Source: Clostridia bacterium (GTDB lineage Bacteria > Bacillota > Clostridia > Oscillospirales > CAG-382). From it: a DNA stretch of 51,790 nucleotides. Below, piece by piece: positions 31,879-39,955 of this stretch; position 1 is the first letter of the stretch, and every line of letters begins with the position of its first letter. The translations under genes and the position numbers were made by a program. The notes beneath the pieces are model-generated. The model ran no database searches. It was not told the origin of the DNA and saw only the letters and a program-made list of their open reading frames with translations. Location of the stretch: positions 1-51,790 of the forward strand of contig JAFXDO010000053.1 in assembly GCA_017563195.1 (NCBI GenBank). Reading direction: 5' to 3'.

Positions 31879-34413
31879 TTACGCAGTTTCGACAGATGCC
31901 GCCTTTTTGAGTCCGAGCTCGTCGACCGACATCTCGCGCATCTTGTACTTGAGGATCTTGCCTGCGGCGTTCATCGGGAACTCGTCAACAAACTTGACGT
32001 AGCGGGGCGTTTTGTGCTTCGCCATATGCTCCTTGACGTAGGTCTTTATTTCATCCTCGGTAAGGGCTTCGCCCTCCTTGGTAATGACCCAAGCCATAAT
32101 TTCCTCGCCGTACTGGATATCGGGTACGCCAATGACCTGAACGTCCTTAACCTTCGGATGGGTATAGATGAAGTCCTCTATCTCCTTCGGATAGATGTTT
32201 TCGCCGCCGCGGATGATCATATCCTTGATTCTGCCGGTGATTTTGTAGTATCCCTCGGGGGTCTTTCTTGCAAGGTCGCCCGTGTGGAGCCAGCCCTCCT
32301 CGTCGATCGCGAGTGCTGTCGCCTGAGGCATCTTGTAGTAGCCCTTCATAATGTTATAGCCGCGAGCAACGAACTCGCCGTCGACGTTGACAGGCAATTC
32401 CTCTCCGGTCTCGGGGTCAACGATCTTGCATTCAATGCCGAACATGGCGCCGCCGACTGTGTTTACGCGCGCGTCGATCGAGTCGGTCGTGAGCGACATG
32501 GTGCAGCCGGGGGAAGCCTCTGTCTGACCGTAAACGATGGTTATTTCGGTCATATGCATCTTGTCAACAACGTCCTGCATGACCTTAACGGGGCAGGGCG
32601 AGCCCGCCATAATACCGGTTCTCATATGTGAAAAATCGGTCTTTTCGAAGTTTTCGTTTTCCAAAAGCGCGATAAACATCGTGGGAACACCGTGGAAGCA
32701 GGTGATCTTTTCGCGGTTGATGCAATCGAGAGCGCGCTTGGGCGAGAAGTAAGAAAGGGGAGACATCGTAACGCCGTGCGTCATCGATGCGGTCATAGCA
32801 AGAACCATACCGAAGCAATGGAACATCGGAACCTGTATCATCATTCTGTCGGCGGTGGAAAGGTCCATGCCGTCGCCGATGTTTTTACCGTTGTTAACTA
32901 CATTGTAATGGGTGAGCATAACGCCCTTGGGGAATCCCGTCGTGCCCGAGGTGTACTGCATATTGCAGACGTCGTGCTTGTTGATAAGCGATGCACGGCG
33001 GTATACCTCCTCGATGGGGGTAAGCTCTGCCATTTCGAGGGCGGCATCCCAGGTGAGACAGCCGGGCTGCTCGCTTTGGATGGTGATTACGTTGCGGAGG
33101 AAGGGAAGCTTCTTTGCATAAAGCGGCTTGCCTGCCTGATGCTCGTTGAGCTCGGGGCAGAGCTCGTGGATTATCGCATTGTAATCGCTGTCCTTGTAGC
33201 CGTCGCACATAACGAGCGTGTGCGTGTCGGACTGACGGAGCAGATATTCTATTTCGTAGATCTTGTAAGCGGTGTTTACCGTGACGAGAACCGCGCCGAT
33301 CTTCGTTGTCGCCCAGAAGGCGATGTACCACTGAGGCAGGTTGGTCGACCAGACCGCGACGTGGTCACCTCGCTTTACGCCGAGCGAAATAAGCGAACGA
33401 GCGAATCTGTCGACGTCGTCGCGGAACTGAGGATAGGTCCTCGTGTAGTCGCATTCGGTGAAGCGGAAGGCGTACTGATCGGGAAACTCCTCGCAGACCC
33501 TGTCAAGCACCTGCGGGAAGGTAAGGTCGATAAGCATATTCTTCTGCCAGATGTACTTGCCCTGACCGCGAAGGTCTGTCTGTAAAACGTCGCTCGAATA
33601 GCTTCTGCCCGAAAAATCGGACATATAGTTGACGTAGTTGGGGAAGATGATACCCGCATCCTGGAGATAGGGCGCCCAGCGTCTTACCCATTCGAGAGAA
33701 AAATAGCCCTCGAAGTTGATAGAGGCAAGCGCACGGATCATTTCCTTTATGGGCATATCGCCCTCGCCCATAAGCTTGTAAAGTATTTCGCCGTTTTCCT
33801 CGACAGAGTCCTTTACGTGTACGTGCGAGATGTACATGCCGAGGTTCTGCACGGTTGTTTCGGGGGATTCGTGTGCGAAGCGGTAGGGATGATGAATGTC
33901 CCAGAGCGCGCCGATGTTTTCGCTGTGGATACGGTCGAGAAGAGCCTTAAGCCTTGCAGTGTCGCTGTAAACGCCGTTGGTCTCGAGCAGGATCTTGACG
34001 CCTGCATCCTCTGCGAGAGGGATAAGGTCGAGAAGCTGAGTGAGCACCTCCTCGTCGTTGCCGCCGTCGGTAGCGGCGGGACCGTCGTCGCCGAGCACGC
34101 GCACGTACTTGGTTCCGAGTATTTTTGCCGCCTTGAGGTATTCAGCGACGATGCGCTTGTTTTCCTCTGCGAGTGCGGCATATCTTAAGCAGCAGTCCGA
34201 GCTCAAAATGGGGATCTCAAGTCCCATCGAAGAAAGCTTTCTTGCCGTGGCCTCGATATTGCTTTCGGAAAAGGGCATGTTGTGACCCCTGTCGAAAATG
34301 TCGTCGCCCAAGCCGCGGACCTCGATGCCCGAAAAGCCGAGGTCGGTGGCCATCGCACAAATATCCTGAAAGCTGTATTCGTGGCAGGCGAGGGTAGAGA
34401 AGGATAATTTCAT
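31879..34413 (-). CDS. Fusion of sugar isomerase-type TIM barrel and acyl-CoA synthetase
   Basis: An 844-residue protein made of two complete enzymes. Residues 1-275 form a xylose-isomerase-like/AP-endonuclease-2 barrel (LGFSGIEVRGLGDDI, VKILLETNG, GALWDIHHPYR, HVHVKDS, FSLEW) with the metal-type Glu, Asp and His residues. A linker follows, then from about 300 an AMP-dependent acyl-CoA synthetase: QYTSGTTGFPKGVMLTHYN (P-loop), VYGQTEASPG, HTGDLARKTPEGYYKITGRI and the catalytic Lys in NAAGKILKYKM. Acyl substrate and sugar partner are unknown. The ATG at 34413 has a GGAG ribosome site; the longer frame enters the leader terminator. A T-box leader precedes it, which is unexpected for such an enzyme. 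Confidence 0.88.
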   Translation of the reverse strand: MKLSFSTLACHEYSFQDICAMATDLGFSGIEVRGLGDDIFDRGHNMPFSESNIEATARKLSSMGLEIPILSSDCCLRYAALAEENKRIVAEYLKAAKILGTKYVRVLGDDGPAATDGGNDEEVLTQLLDLIPLAEDAGVKILLETNGVYSDTARLKALLDRIHSENIGALWDIHHPYRFAHESPETTVQNLGMYISHVHVKDSVEENGEILYKLMGEGDMPIKEMIRALASINFEGYFSLEWVRRWAPYLQDAGIIFPNYVNYMSDFSGRSYSSDVLQTDLRGQGKYIWQKNMLIDLTFPQVLDRVCEEFPDQYAFRFTECDYTRTYPQFRDDVDRFARSLISLGVKRGDHVAVWSTNLPQWYIAFWATTKIGAVLVTVNTAYKIYEIEYLLRQSDTHTLVMCDGYKDSDYNAIIHELCPELNEHQAGKPLYAKKLPFLRNVITIQSEQPGCLTWDAALEMAELTPIEEVYRRASLINKHDVCNMQYTSGTTGFPKGVMLTHYNVVNNGKNIGDGMDLSTADRMMIQVPMFHCFGMVLAMTASMTHGVTMSPLSYFSPKRALDCINREKITCFHGVPTMFIALLENENFEKTDFSHMRTGIMAGSPCPVKVMQDVVDKMHMTEITIVYGQTEASPGCTMSLTTDSIDARVNTVGGAMFGIECKIVDPETGEELPVNVDGEFVARGYNIMKGYYKMPQATALAIDEEGWLHTGDLARKTPEGYYKITGRIKDMIIRGGENIYPKEIEDFIYTHPKVKDVQVIGVPDIQYGEEIMAWVITKEGEALTEDEIKTYVKEHMAKHKTPRYVKFVDEFPMNAAGKILKYKMREMSVDELGLKKAASVETA

Positions 34414-34669
34414 CTTTTTTCTCCTTAAAAACAAAAAAACTCTGTAAAAGCATAGACAGAGCTTGGGGTAAATCAATATTATCAACACGCGCCAGACAGC
34501 ACGCTCTCCTGATAACGGCGAGAAACCCGACCGAACCTAATGACGATAAGTCCTCGGCACGGCAGCTCCGGGGTGAGCTCGCGTATCACCTTGCCCACCG
34601 TCTCGCACCGACCGACGGCTCTCTGAAGAACAATTACGTGACAGCTTTATCCCCTTCACGGCTTTTGAT
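34414..34669 (-). promoter_or_regulatory. T-box leader, probable serine specifier (UCA)
   Basis: Minus strand, from about 34669. Stem I features are clear: AG-bulge AGAGAGCCG (about 34625-34617), terminal-loop GGTGCGA, and GAGCTCACCCCGGAGCTGCC, matching the T-box consensus GAAC-NNN-cC..GGAGC. This reads specifier TCA (34576-34574, Ser). A CTC (Leu) reading one base earlier is less likely. A stem III-like part (GGTTCGGTCGGG...CTCGCCGTTATC) follows. TGGC (34494-34491) would pair with GCCA, the tRNA-Ser end, but the usual ACCGCG is not intact. AGAGC pairs with GCTCT as antiterminator, competing with the CTCTGT/ACAGAG terminator (34432-34461), whose T-run abuts the ribosome site. Confidence 0.78.
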
Positions 34670-34675
34670 GTGTAA

Positions 34676-34704
34676 AGTATAGCCTCAAGAAGTCGATATG
34701 TCAA
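34676..34704 (-). promoter_or_regulatory. Promoter of the T-box transcript
   Basis: Minus strand TTGACA, 17-base spacer, TATACT, starting the leader near 34669. Confidence 0.8.
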
Positions 34705-34734
34705 GTGTTTTTTTGCTTTTTCTTGCAAAATCTA

Positions 34735-34763
34735 TTGAAAAAGCTGTAAAAATATGTTAGAAT
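34735..34763 (+). promoter_or_regulatory. Promoter of the Gfo/Idh/MocA gene
   Basis: TTGAAA, 17-base spacer, TAGAAT, 39 bases before the start and divergent from the T-box promoter. Confidence 0.7.
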
Positions 34764-34802
34764 CAAAGCACCATATATAATGTATAATTCGGAGGAAACA
34801 TT

Positions 34803-35867
34803 ATGTCCAAAATGAAGATCGCAATTATCGGTTGCGGTACCATCGCCAACAGCGCTCACATTCCTGCTTACATGGCAAACAACGACGTAGAAATCAAGTA
34901 TTTCTGCGATATCATCAAGTCTAAGGCAGAGGCTGCTGTTGAAAAGTACGGCTGCGGCACCGCTATCGAAGACTACCACGAAATCCTTAATGACCCCGAA
35001 ATCGAAGCTGTTTCGGTCTGCACCCCCAACAAGGCACACAGCACCATTACCATCGATTTCCTTAAGGCAGGCAAGAACGTTCTCTGCGAAAAGCCCTCGG
35101 CAAGAACCCTTTCCGAAGCTTTGGAAATGCAGAAGGCTCAGCACGAGACCGGCAAGGTCCTCAACATCGGCGTTGTTAACCGCTTCAATGCTGCAGTTAA
35201 CAAGGTTCGTGAGCTTATCCAGGCAGGCGAGCTCGGCGAGGTTTACCACGTATACGTAAGCTTCCGTGCTCATCGCTCCATTCCCGGCCTCGGCGGCGCA
35301 TTTACCGATAAGTCCATCGCGGGCGGCGGCGTTCTTATCGACTGGGGCGTTCACTACCTCGATATCGTTATGTACTGCACCGACGATCCCAAGCCTCTCA
35401 CCGTTTCCGCTAAGGCGTTCTCCAAGCTCGGCGTTGATATGCCCAACTACGTTTACAACGGAATGTGGTCTGAGGACACCAAGGATCTCAACGGTACCTA
35501 TGACGTTGACGACTTCGTTACCGGCTTCGTTCGTACCGAAGGCCCCACCATCACCCTTAACGGCGCATGGGCTCAGAACATCGGCGTAGCTGAAACCTAC
35601 ATCGACTTCCTCGGCACCAAGGCAGGTATCCGTCTCAACTACGGCGGCGACTTCACTATGTACACCACCTCCTGCGATACCCTCATCGAATTCAAGCCCA
35701 AGTACAAGGATCATGCAATGTTCCAGAAGGAAATCGACTCCTTCATCAACTGCATCAAGACCGGCGAAAAGCTTCCTTCTCACATCGACAAGGCAATCAT
35801 CACCGCAACCATGATGCAGGCTATGTATGACTCCTCCGAACAGAACAAGGAAATTGTGCTTGCATAA
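34803..35867 (+). CDS. Gfo/Idh/MocA family NAD(P)-dependent oxidoreductase
   Basis: A 354-residue sugar or cyclitol dehydrogenase-type protein. Rossmann motif at 5-25 (IAIIGCGTIANSAHIPAYM), the conserved CEKPSA with its Lys at about 98, and the C-terminal alpha/beta domain with GGGVLIDWGVHYLDIV holding the catalytic-type Asp and His. Substrate is not predictable. GGAGG precedes the ATG. Codons are strongly biased to C-ending forms, suggesting high expression. It is divergent from the TIM-barrel/acyl-CoA ligase gene. An isomerase barrel beside a Gfo/Idh/MocA enzyme is a common pairing in sugar or inositol catabolism, so the two may share a pathway (inference). Confidence 0.9.
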   Translation: MSKMKIAIIGCGTIANSAHIPAYMANNDVEIKYFCDIIKSKAEAAVEKYGCGTAIEDYHEILNDPEIEAVSVCTPNKAHSTITIDFLKAGKNVLCEKPSARTLSEALEMQKAQHETGKVLNIGVVNRFNAAVNKVRELIQAGELGEVYHVYVSFRAHRSIPGLGGAFTDKSIAGGGVLIDWGVHYLDIVMYCTDDPKPLTVSAKAFSKLGVDMPNYVYNGMWSEDTKDLNGTYDVDDFVTGFVRTEGPTITLNGAWAQNIGVAETYIDFLGTKAGIRLNYGGDFTMYTTSCDTLIEFKPKYKDHAMFQKEIDSFINCIKTGEKLPSHIDKAIITATMMQAMYDSSEQNKEIVLA

Positions 35868-35881
35868 CAGCGCAGAACGCT

Positions 35882-36058
35882 TCAAAAGGACAGCCCTCGG
35901 CTGTCCTTTTTTGCTATAAAAAATCGACACCTCTCGCAGTAGAATTCTACAGCTTCGGGTGTTGATTTTTCATTCTGCATCTGTTCTGCAAGCCCAATTC
36001 TGCTTGCATAATCGCGCATAACATAAAAGGACGGGAATGTGGCACCATCCTTACGGAG
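35882..36058 (-). pseudogene. Protein-like ORF remnant beside the hairpin array
   Basis: About 58 minus-strand codons read like protein (KDGATFPSFYVMRDYASRIG, then STPEAVEFYCERCRFFIAKK). They have no start and run at the 5' side into the hairpin array. The end overlaps the terminator of the neighbouring gene. I recognise no family. It may be a leftover of a small gene carried or broken by the array. Confidence 0.25.
35888..35912 (+). terminator. Terminator of the Gfo/Idh/MocA gene
   Basis: AGGACAGCC, CTC loop, GGCTGTCC, then TTTTTT. Confidence 0.85.
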
Positions 36059-36247
36059 GGTGCCACAGTTATATTCGCCTTGAGGCGAGTGATATTGCTT
36101 CGCAGTTGTATTATGCTGCGCATAGTGATATTGCCCTTCGGGCAGTTTTAAAGGCGAATATAATATCACTGAAACCGTAAGGTTTCAATATCACTTTTGC
36201 CTTTGGGCAAAAATATCACTGCAAACGGCAGTTTGCAATATCACTTT
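36036..36247. repeat. Palindromic hairpin array of AGTGATATT/AATATCACT type
   Basis: Hairpins such as GCCCTTCGGGC, GAAACCGTAAGGTTTC, TTTGCCTTTGGGCAAA and GCAAACGGCAGTTTGC are separated by AGTGATATT on the left and AATATCACT on the right. An outer perfect 13-bp inverted repeat joins 36069-36081 (TTATATTCGCCTT) to 36151-36163. The layout is the same as the array at 15993-16163 with different words. From 36248 to 36315 I see nothing definite. Confidence 0.65.
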
Positions 36248-36315
36248 ACCATCCGAAAAAGAAACGCTGTTTTTTCGGAGAGTATAATCTTTTTCAAAGT
36301 ATGTAACCCACTATG

Positions 36316-36345
36316 ACACTTTCAACTGATGAAAGTGTTTTTTCT
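36316..36345 (+). terminator. Terminator-like hairpin, plus strand
   Basis: ACACTTTC, 7-base loop, GAAAGTGT, then TTTTTTC. No intact gene lies directly upstream, so it may be the end of a lost gene. Confidence 0.55.
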
Positions 36346-36349
36346 TTAT

Positions 36350-36392
36350 AAAAAACGATGGAAGACAACTTCTTTACGAAGTGTCCTCCATT
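36350..36392 (-). terminator. Terminator of the solute-binding protein gene
   Basis: Minus strand TGGAGGACACTTC / GAAGTTGTCTTCCA with minor mismatches, followed by TCGTTTTTT. Confidence 0.65.
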
Positions 36393-36437
36393 CCCGTCCT
36401 TTTGTTTTTGAGTTAAGAGAAGCTGTGATAAGAGCAG

Positions 36438-37961
36438 TTATTGCTCGGCGTTTTCCTTAAAGGTATCGACGGTCTCCTCGATAGCGGCAATCGTCATACC
36501 CTCGATCCTTTCGTACTGCGAAACGAAGGTGCCGACGGGGAGACGGCGCATACCTGCCACGGTCGACATCATACCGCCCCAGCGGTACATTTCGGCGAGC
36601 TCGGGAGAGCGGTATTCGTTGATGATATCGAGCATTCTCATCGATTCGTCATCGCGGGAGATCTGGTACTGAAGCGTCTGCTCGTAGAATACGGGAGTGA
36701 GCTTCGCACGCGATACCGCGCCGAGCGATTCGATGACCTGACCTACCATTTCGAGCTCATCGTCCGTGATGAACGTCGGAACGCAGATGCAGTTCGAGGT
36801 CCAGGATCCTACGTTGTTCGAGTAATTTTCCTGAGTTTTGTCGTAGAGAGGGCAGGGCAGAACGCCGAAATCGTCCTCCATAACGCGGATGGTGTTGAGG
36901 TTGCTTATCGCGTTGAAGAAGAAGAGGCAGTTGCCGTCGATAAACGACTGGGTGCAGCGGTTGATCGGCAGCTTTTCGCTGAGATAGTCGTCCGCGATTA
37001 TGAGACCCGCATCGGGCGCCTGAACGTACTCCTGGGCCTGTGTAATGAGCGAGATCGCACGCTCGTTATTAACCGTGAGCTCGGGATATCCCTCGTCGTC
37101 AAGCGTGCAGATCCTCACGTTACCCGCGCGGAGGAGCCAGTAAACTATGTTTTCCTGCGCCGAAAGCCCCACTATATCGTCGGGATCGGCAATATTGTTT
37201 TCGTTGGAGTCGACGTAGACCGACTTCGCCATTTCGAACATAACGTCCTGAGTCCACGCCTTTTCGTCCACCATTTCGTAAAGCGAGCTGTAGCCGTAGG
37301 ATTCCGCAAGTCCGTTTGCCGCCTCGATCCTCTTGTTGAATGCCACAAACATAGTGGATTCCTTGCTGATCGTGCCGATATCTCCAGTTGCGAAATAGCA
37401 TTCGCCGGCTATGGTGCAGGCATCGTTAAAGGGAGCGCACCACCAGGGGTTCGAAAGCTCGACAACGTCGTTGAGGTCGTAAAGCAGACCCTCGGACGCG
37501 AGCATGGCCGCCTCGTTGAGGCAGGGCATTGCAAAGATGTAATCGCCGGTGTTGCTCAACGCGTCACGCTGGATACGCTGATACATCGGACCGCCGTAGC
37601 GCGAGCTCGAGAATATGACCTCTTCCTTGATATCAACGTTCAGTAGCTCCTCGACGAGCTCGGTGCATTCCTGCGCGGCTGTGAGGGTTGCGGTCATATT
37701 TTCGATCGAATACGAGGGGTTGCTTTCGGGATCGATCTGGAAGCAGGGCGCCGTCGTGCTGACTGCGGTGGTGAGCACGTAAAGCTCTCTGCCCTTGTAG
37801 TCGACGCCTTCGGGCAGATGATAGCCGTAGAAGCCGTCGTCGGTGGATACGTCGAGCGATGAATTTCCGCCTTCGTCAACCTCCTTTTCACACGCGGCGA
37901 AGGGGAATACCGTGAGCAAAAGTGCGATTATTAACGAAAGGGTGCGTAGTCCTTTTTTCAT
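36438..37961 (-). CDS. Extracellular solute-binding lipoprotein
   Basis: A 507-residue lipoprotein with signal peptide and lipobox FAAC (Cys at 24). It resembles family 1 extracellular solute-binding proteins of sugar ABC transporters: IENMTATLTAAQECTELVEE, then GDYIFAMPCLNEAAMLASEG for the first lobe hinge, VPTFITDDELEMVGQVIESL and the C-terminal RLPVGTFVSQYERIEG. These capture oligosaccharides or similar ligands at the cell surface. No permease or ATPase gene lies nearby, so the partner transporter is elsewhere, or this is an orphan receptor. GAGGT precedes the ATG. Ligand unknown. Confidence 0.85.
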   Translation of the reverse strand: MKKGLRTLSLIIALLLTVFPFAACEKEVDEGGNSSLDVSTDDGFYGYHLPEGVDYKGRELYVLTTAVSTTAPCFQIDPESNPSYSIENMTATLTAAQECTELVEELLNVDIKEEVIFSSSRYGGPMYQRIQRDALSNTGDYIFAMPCLNEAAMLASEGLLYDLNDVVELSNPWWCAPFNDACTIAGECYFATGDIGTISKESTMFVAFNKRIEAANGLAESYGYSSLYEMVDEKAWTQDVMFEMAKSVYVDSNENNIADPDDIVGLSAQENIVYWLLRAGNVRICTLDDEGYPELTVNNERAISLITQAQEYVQAPDAGLIIADDYLSEKLPINRCTQSFIDGNCLFFFNAISNLNTIRVMEDDFGVLPCPLYDKTQENYSNNVGSWTSNCICVPTFITDDELEMVGQVIESLGAVSRAKLTPVFYEQTLQYQISRDDESMRMLDIINEYRSPELAEMYRWGGMMSTVAGMRRLPVGTFVSQYERIEGMTIAAIEETVDTFKENAEQ

Positions 37962-37995
37962 AGCGTACCTCGCTTATGTTGTTTGTGTTGCGTAT

Positions 37996-38024
37996 ATTAT
38001 AAAATAAGAAAACGCGCTTGTCAA
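37996..38024 (-). promoter_or_regulatory. Promoter of the solute-binding protein gene with palindromic -35
   Basis: Minus strand TTGACA, 17-base spacer, TATAAT. The -35 lies in the palindrome CGCTTGACAAGCG (38015-38027). Confidence 0.75.
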
Positions 38025-38072
38025 GCGTACGAAAAAAACAGTAAAAAAACCTTGATAATATCTTGATAAATA

Positions 38073-38101
38073 TTGACATTTCTTTTATGTGGTGATAAAA
38101 T
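38073..38101 (+). promoter_or_regulatory. Promoter of dapA
   Basis: TTGACA, 17-base spacer, TAAAAT, 41 bases before the start. Confidence 0.75.
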
Positions 38102-38142
38102 AAAATGAATATATTTTGATGTAATCGACGGAGGATTTTATT

Positions 38143-39036
38143 ATGTCGATCAATAAACCTATCTTTACGGGCGCGGCTACCGCACTCATCACCCCCTTTA
38201 AGGACGGCGCTGTTGATTACGCCGCTTTGGCAAATATGCTCGAGTTCCAGATAAACGGCGGCATCGACGCGTTGGTTATCTGCGGCACTACGGGTGAGCC
38301 CGCGACGCTCGATGATGAAGAGCACAAGAAGGTGCTTGAATTCGCGATCGAAAAGGTCAATAAGCGTGTTCCGGTAATTGCCGGCACCGGCTCCAACAAT
38401 ACGCAGTACGCTGTCGAGCTTTCACGTTATGCAGAAAAGGCAGGCGCGGACGGACTCCTTCTCGTTACTCCCTATTACAATAAATGCTCGCAGAAGGGTA
38501 TCGTTTCGCACTTCAATACGGTTGCCGATTCGGTAAATATCCCCTGCATCGTATATAACGTTCCCGGCAGAACCGGCTTCTGCATCAGCCTTGATTCCTA
38601 CAAGCAGATCGCAAAGCACGAAAACATCGTTGCTACCAAGGAGGCAAGCGGCAATCTTCTTCTTATGATGGAGGTGCTCGAGGCTTGCGGAAACGACATC
38701 GATATGTACAGCGGCGACGACCAGCAGATCGTACCCCTTATGTCGATGGGCGCTATCGGCGTTATTTCGGTATTCTCGAACGTTATGCCCGCAGAGGCGC
38801 ACAAGCTTACTAAGCTCTGCCTCGACGGCGACTTTAAGTCGGCATCCGAGCTTCAGCTCAAGTATCTCAGATTGATGAACGGTCTCTTTATGCAGGTCAA
38901 CCCGATTCCCGTAAAGACCGCGGTTGCGAAAATGGGACTTTGCGAAAACGAATTCCGTATGCCGCTTTGCCCGATGGATGCAAGCGACGACGAAAAGCTC
39001 TTCGCGCTTATGCGTGAGCACGACCTTATCAAATAA
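38143..39036 (+). CDS. dapA: 4-hydroxy-tetrahydrodipicolinate synthase
   Basis: DapA condenses pyruvate with aspartate semialdehyde, the first committed step to diaminopimelate and lysine. The 297-residue TIM barrel shows the pyruvate-site CGTTGEPATLDDEEH, the proton-relay tyrosine region VTPYYNKCSQKGIV, IVYNVPGRTG, and the Schiff-base Lys in IVATKEASGN (about 166). GGAGG precedes the ATG. dapB follows after 81 bases, with the conserved hairpin element between them. No lysine riboswitch fold is seen upstream. Confidence 0.96.
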   Translation: MSINKPIFTGAATALITPFKDGAVDYAALANMLEFQINGGIDALVICGTTGEPATLDDEEHKKVLEFAIEKVNKRVPVIAGTGSNNTQYAVELSRYAEKAGADGLLLVTPYYNKCSQKGIVSHFNTVADSVNIPCIVYNVPGRTGFCISLDSYKQIAKHENIVATKEASGNLLLMMEVLEACGNDIDMYSGDDQQIVPLMSMGAIGVISVFSNVMPAEAHKLTKLCLDGDFKSASELQLKYLRLMNGLFMQVNPIPVKTAVAKMGLCENEFRMPLCPMDASDDEKLFALMREHDLIK

Positions 39037-39058
39037 GAGTCGAGGTCAACAGAATACA

Positions 39059-39110
39059 GAAAGGTATCGCGGAGAGATCTGACGGAGTTGTTGTTCGGCT
39101 CATCGCGACT
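39059..39110 (+). promoter_or_regulatory. 52-nt hairpin element before dapB (same as before mnmG)
   Basis: GAAAGGTATCGCGGAGAG, 20-nt variable middle, GGCTCATCGCGACT. Ends are identical to the mnmG copy except for one base, and the total length is the same. The dapB ATG follows 7 nt later without an ordinary ribosome site. Pairing TCGCG/CGCGA loops out 42 nt and leaves GAAAGG about 11 nt from the ATG. Confidence 0.6.
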
Positions 39111-39117
39111 TGAAATA

Positions 39118-39876
39118 ATGAGAATTATACTTAACGGTGCTTGCGGCAGAATGGGCAGAGAGGTCATCGCCGCCGCCAAGGCTAAGGAAATCGAGGTCGT
39201 AGCAGCAGTCGACAGGTTCGGCGGCAACGACTTTGATATACCCTTTTACAATTCGATAGAGGACGTGAAGGAATCGGCAGACGCCGTTATCGACTTCACC
39301 AATCATACCGCTCTTCCCGAAATCTGCGCGTTCGTCCGCAGAACCGGTATTGCCTGCGTTATTGCGTCTACGGGACATACCGAAAGCGAGCTTGCAATGA
39401 TGAAGTCGCTTTCCGAGGAACACCCCGTGTTCTTCTCGAGAAATATGTCGCTCGGCATCAACGTGCTTATCGACCTTTGCCGCAGTGCGTATAACGCGCT
39501 CGGCGGAGACTGTGATATAGAAATTATCGAAAAGCATCACCGCAACAAGCTCGACGCCCCCAGCGGTACGGCACTTATGATAGCCGAGGGCGTGGCTGAG
39601 CTTATGCCCGAGGGCACCGAATTCGTCACCGAGCGCGCATCGCGCCACGCGATCCGTCCCGATAACGAAATCGGCATTTCATCCATCCGCTGCGGTGGAA
39701 TATTCGGCGAGCACGAGGTGCTTCTTTCGCGCAACGGCGAAACGCTCAGCATCAAGCACGTTGCCGAAAGCCGTGCGCTGTTTGCGGACGGCGCTCTTAA
39801 GGCTGCAGAATATATTTCCAAAAAGGATAAGGGCCTTTACTCGATGAAGGAGCTTATAGCGGAAAAGGTTCGCTGA
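39118..39876 (+). CDS. dapB: 4-hydroxy-tetrahydrodipicolinate reductase
   Basis: DapB reduces the DapA product with NAD(P)H to tetrahydrodipicolinate. The 252 residues show the nucleotide-binding start RIILNGACGRMGREVIAAA, the hinge motif ADAVIDFTNHTALPEI, the catalytic IEIIEKHHRNKLDAPSGTAL with the His-His-x-x-Lys pair, and the closing GEHEVLLSRNGETLSIKHVA. The start at 39118 is fixed by family alignment; the in-frame extension to 39088 falls inside the hairpin element. It is coupled with dapA in a two-gene unit ending at the terminator at 39956. Confidence 0.95.
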   Translation: MRIILNGACGRMGREVIAAAKAKEIEVVAAVDRFGGNDFDIPFYNSIEDVKESADAVIDFTNHTALPEICAFVRRTGIACVIASTGHTESELAMMKSLSEEHPVFFSRNMSLGINVLIDLCRSAYNALGGDCDIEIIEKHHRNKLDAPSGTALMIAEGVAELMPEGTEFVTERASRHAIRPDNEIGISSIRCGGIFGEHEVLLSRNGETLSIKHVAESRALFADGALKAAEYISKKDKGLYSMKELIAEKVR

Positions 39877-39955
39877 ATTGCAAAAATGCAACTTCAAAAT
39901 ACGCAAATTGCAAAAATCACGATAGAAAATCCCGTTCAGGGTGATAATAAAATAC

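Noticed and set aside
34414..34669. Cobalamin or other metabolite riboswitch before the acyl-CoA ligase gene
   Set aside because: No B12-box is seen on either strand, while the AG-bulge, GGTGCGA loop and GGAGC words fit a T-box.
39037..39117. Lysine riboswitch before dapB
   Set aside because: Only about 80 nt are available and none of the lysine riboswitch core is visible; the space is taken by the 52-nt element.
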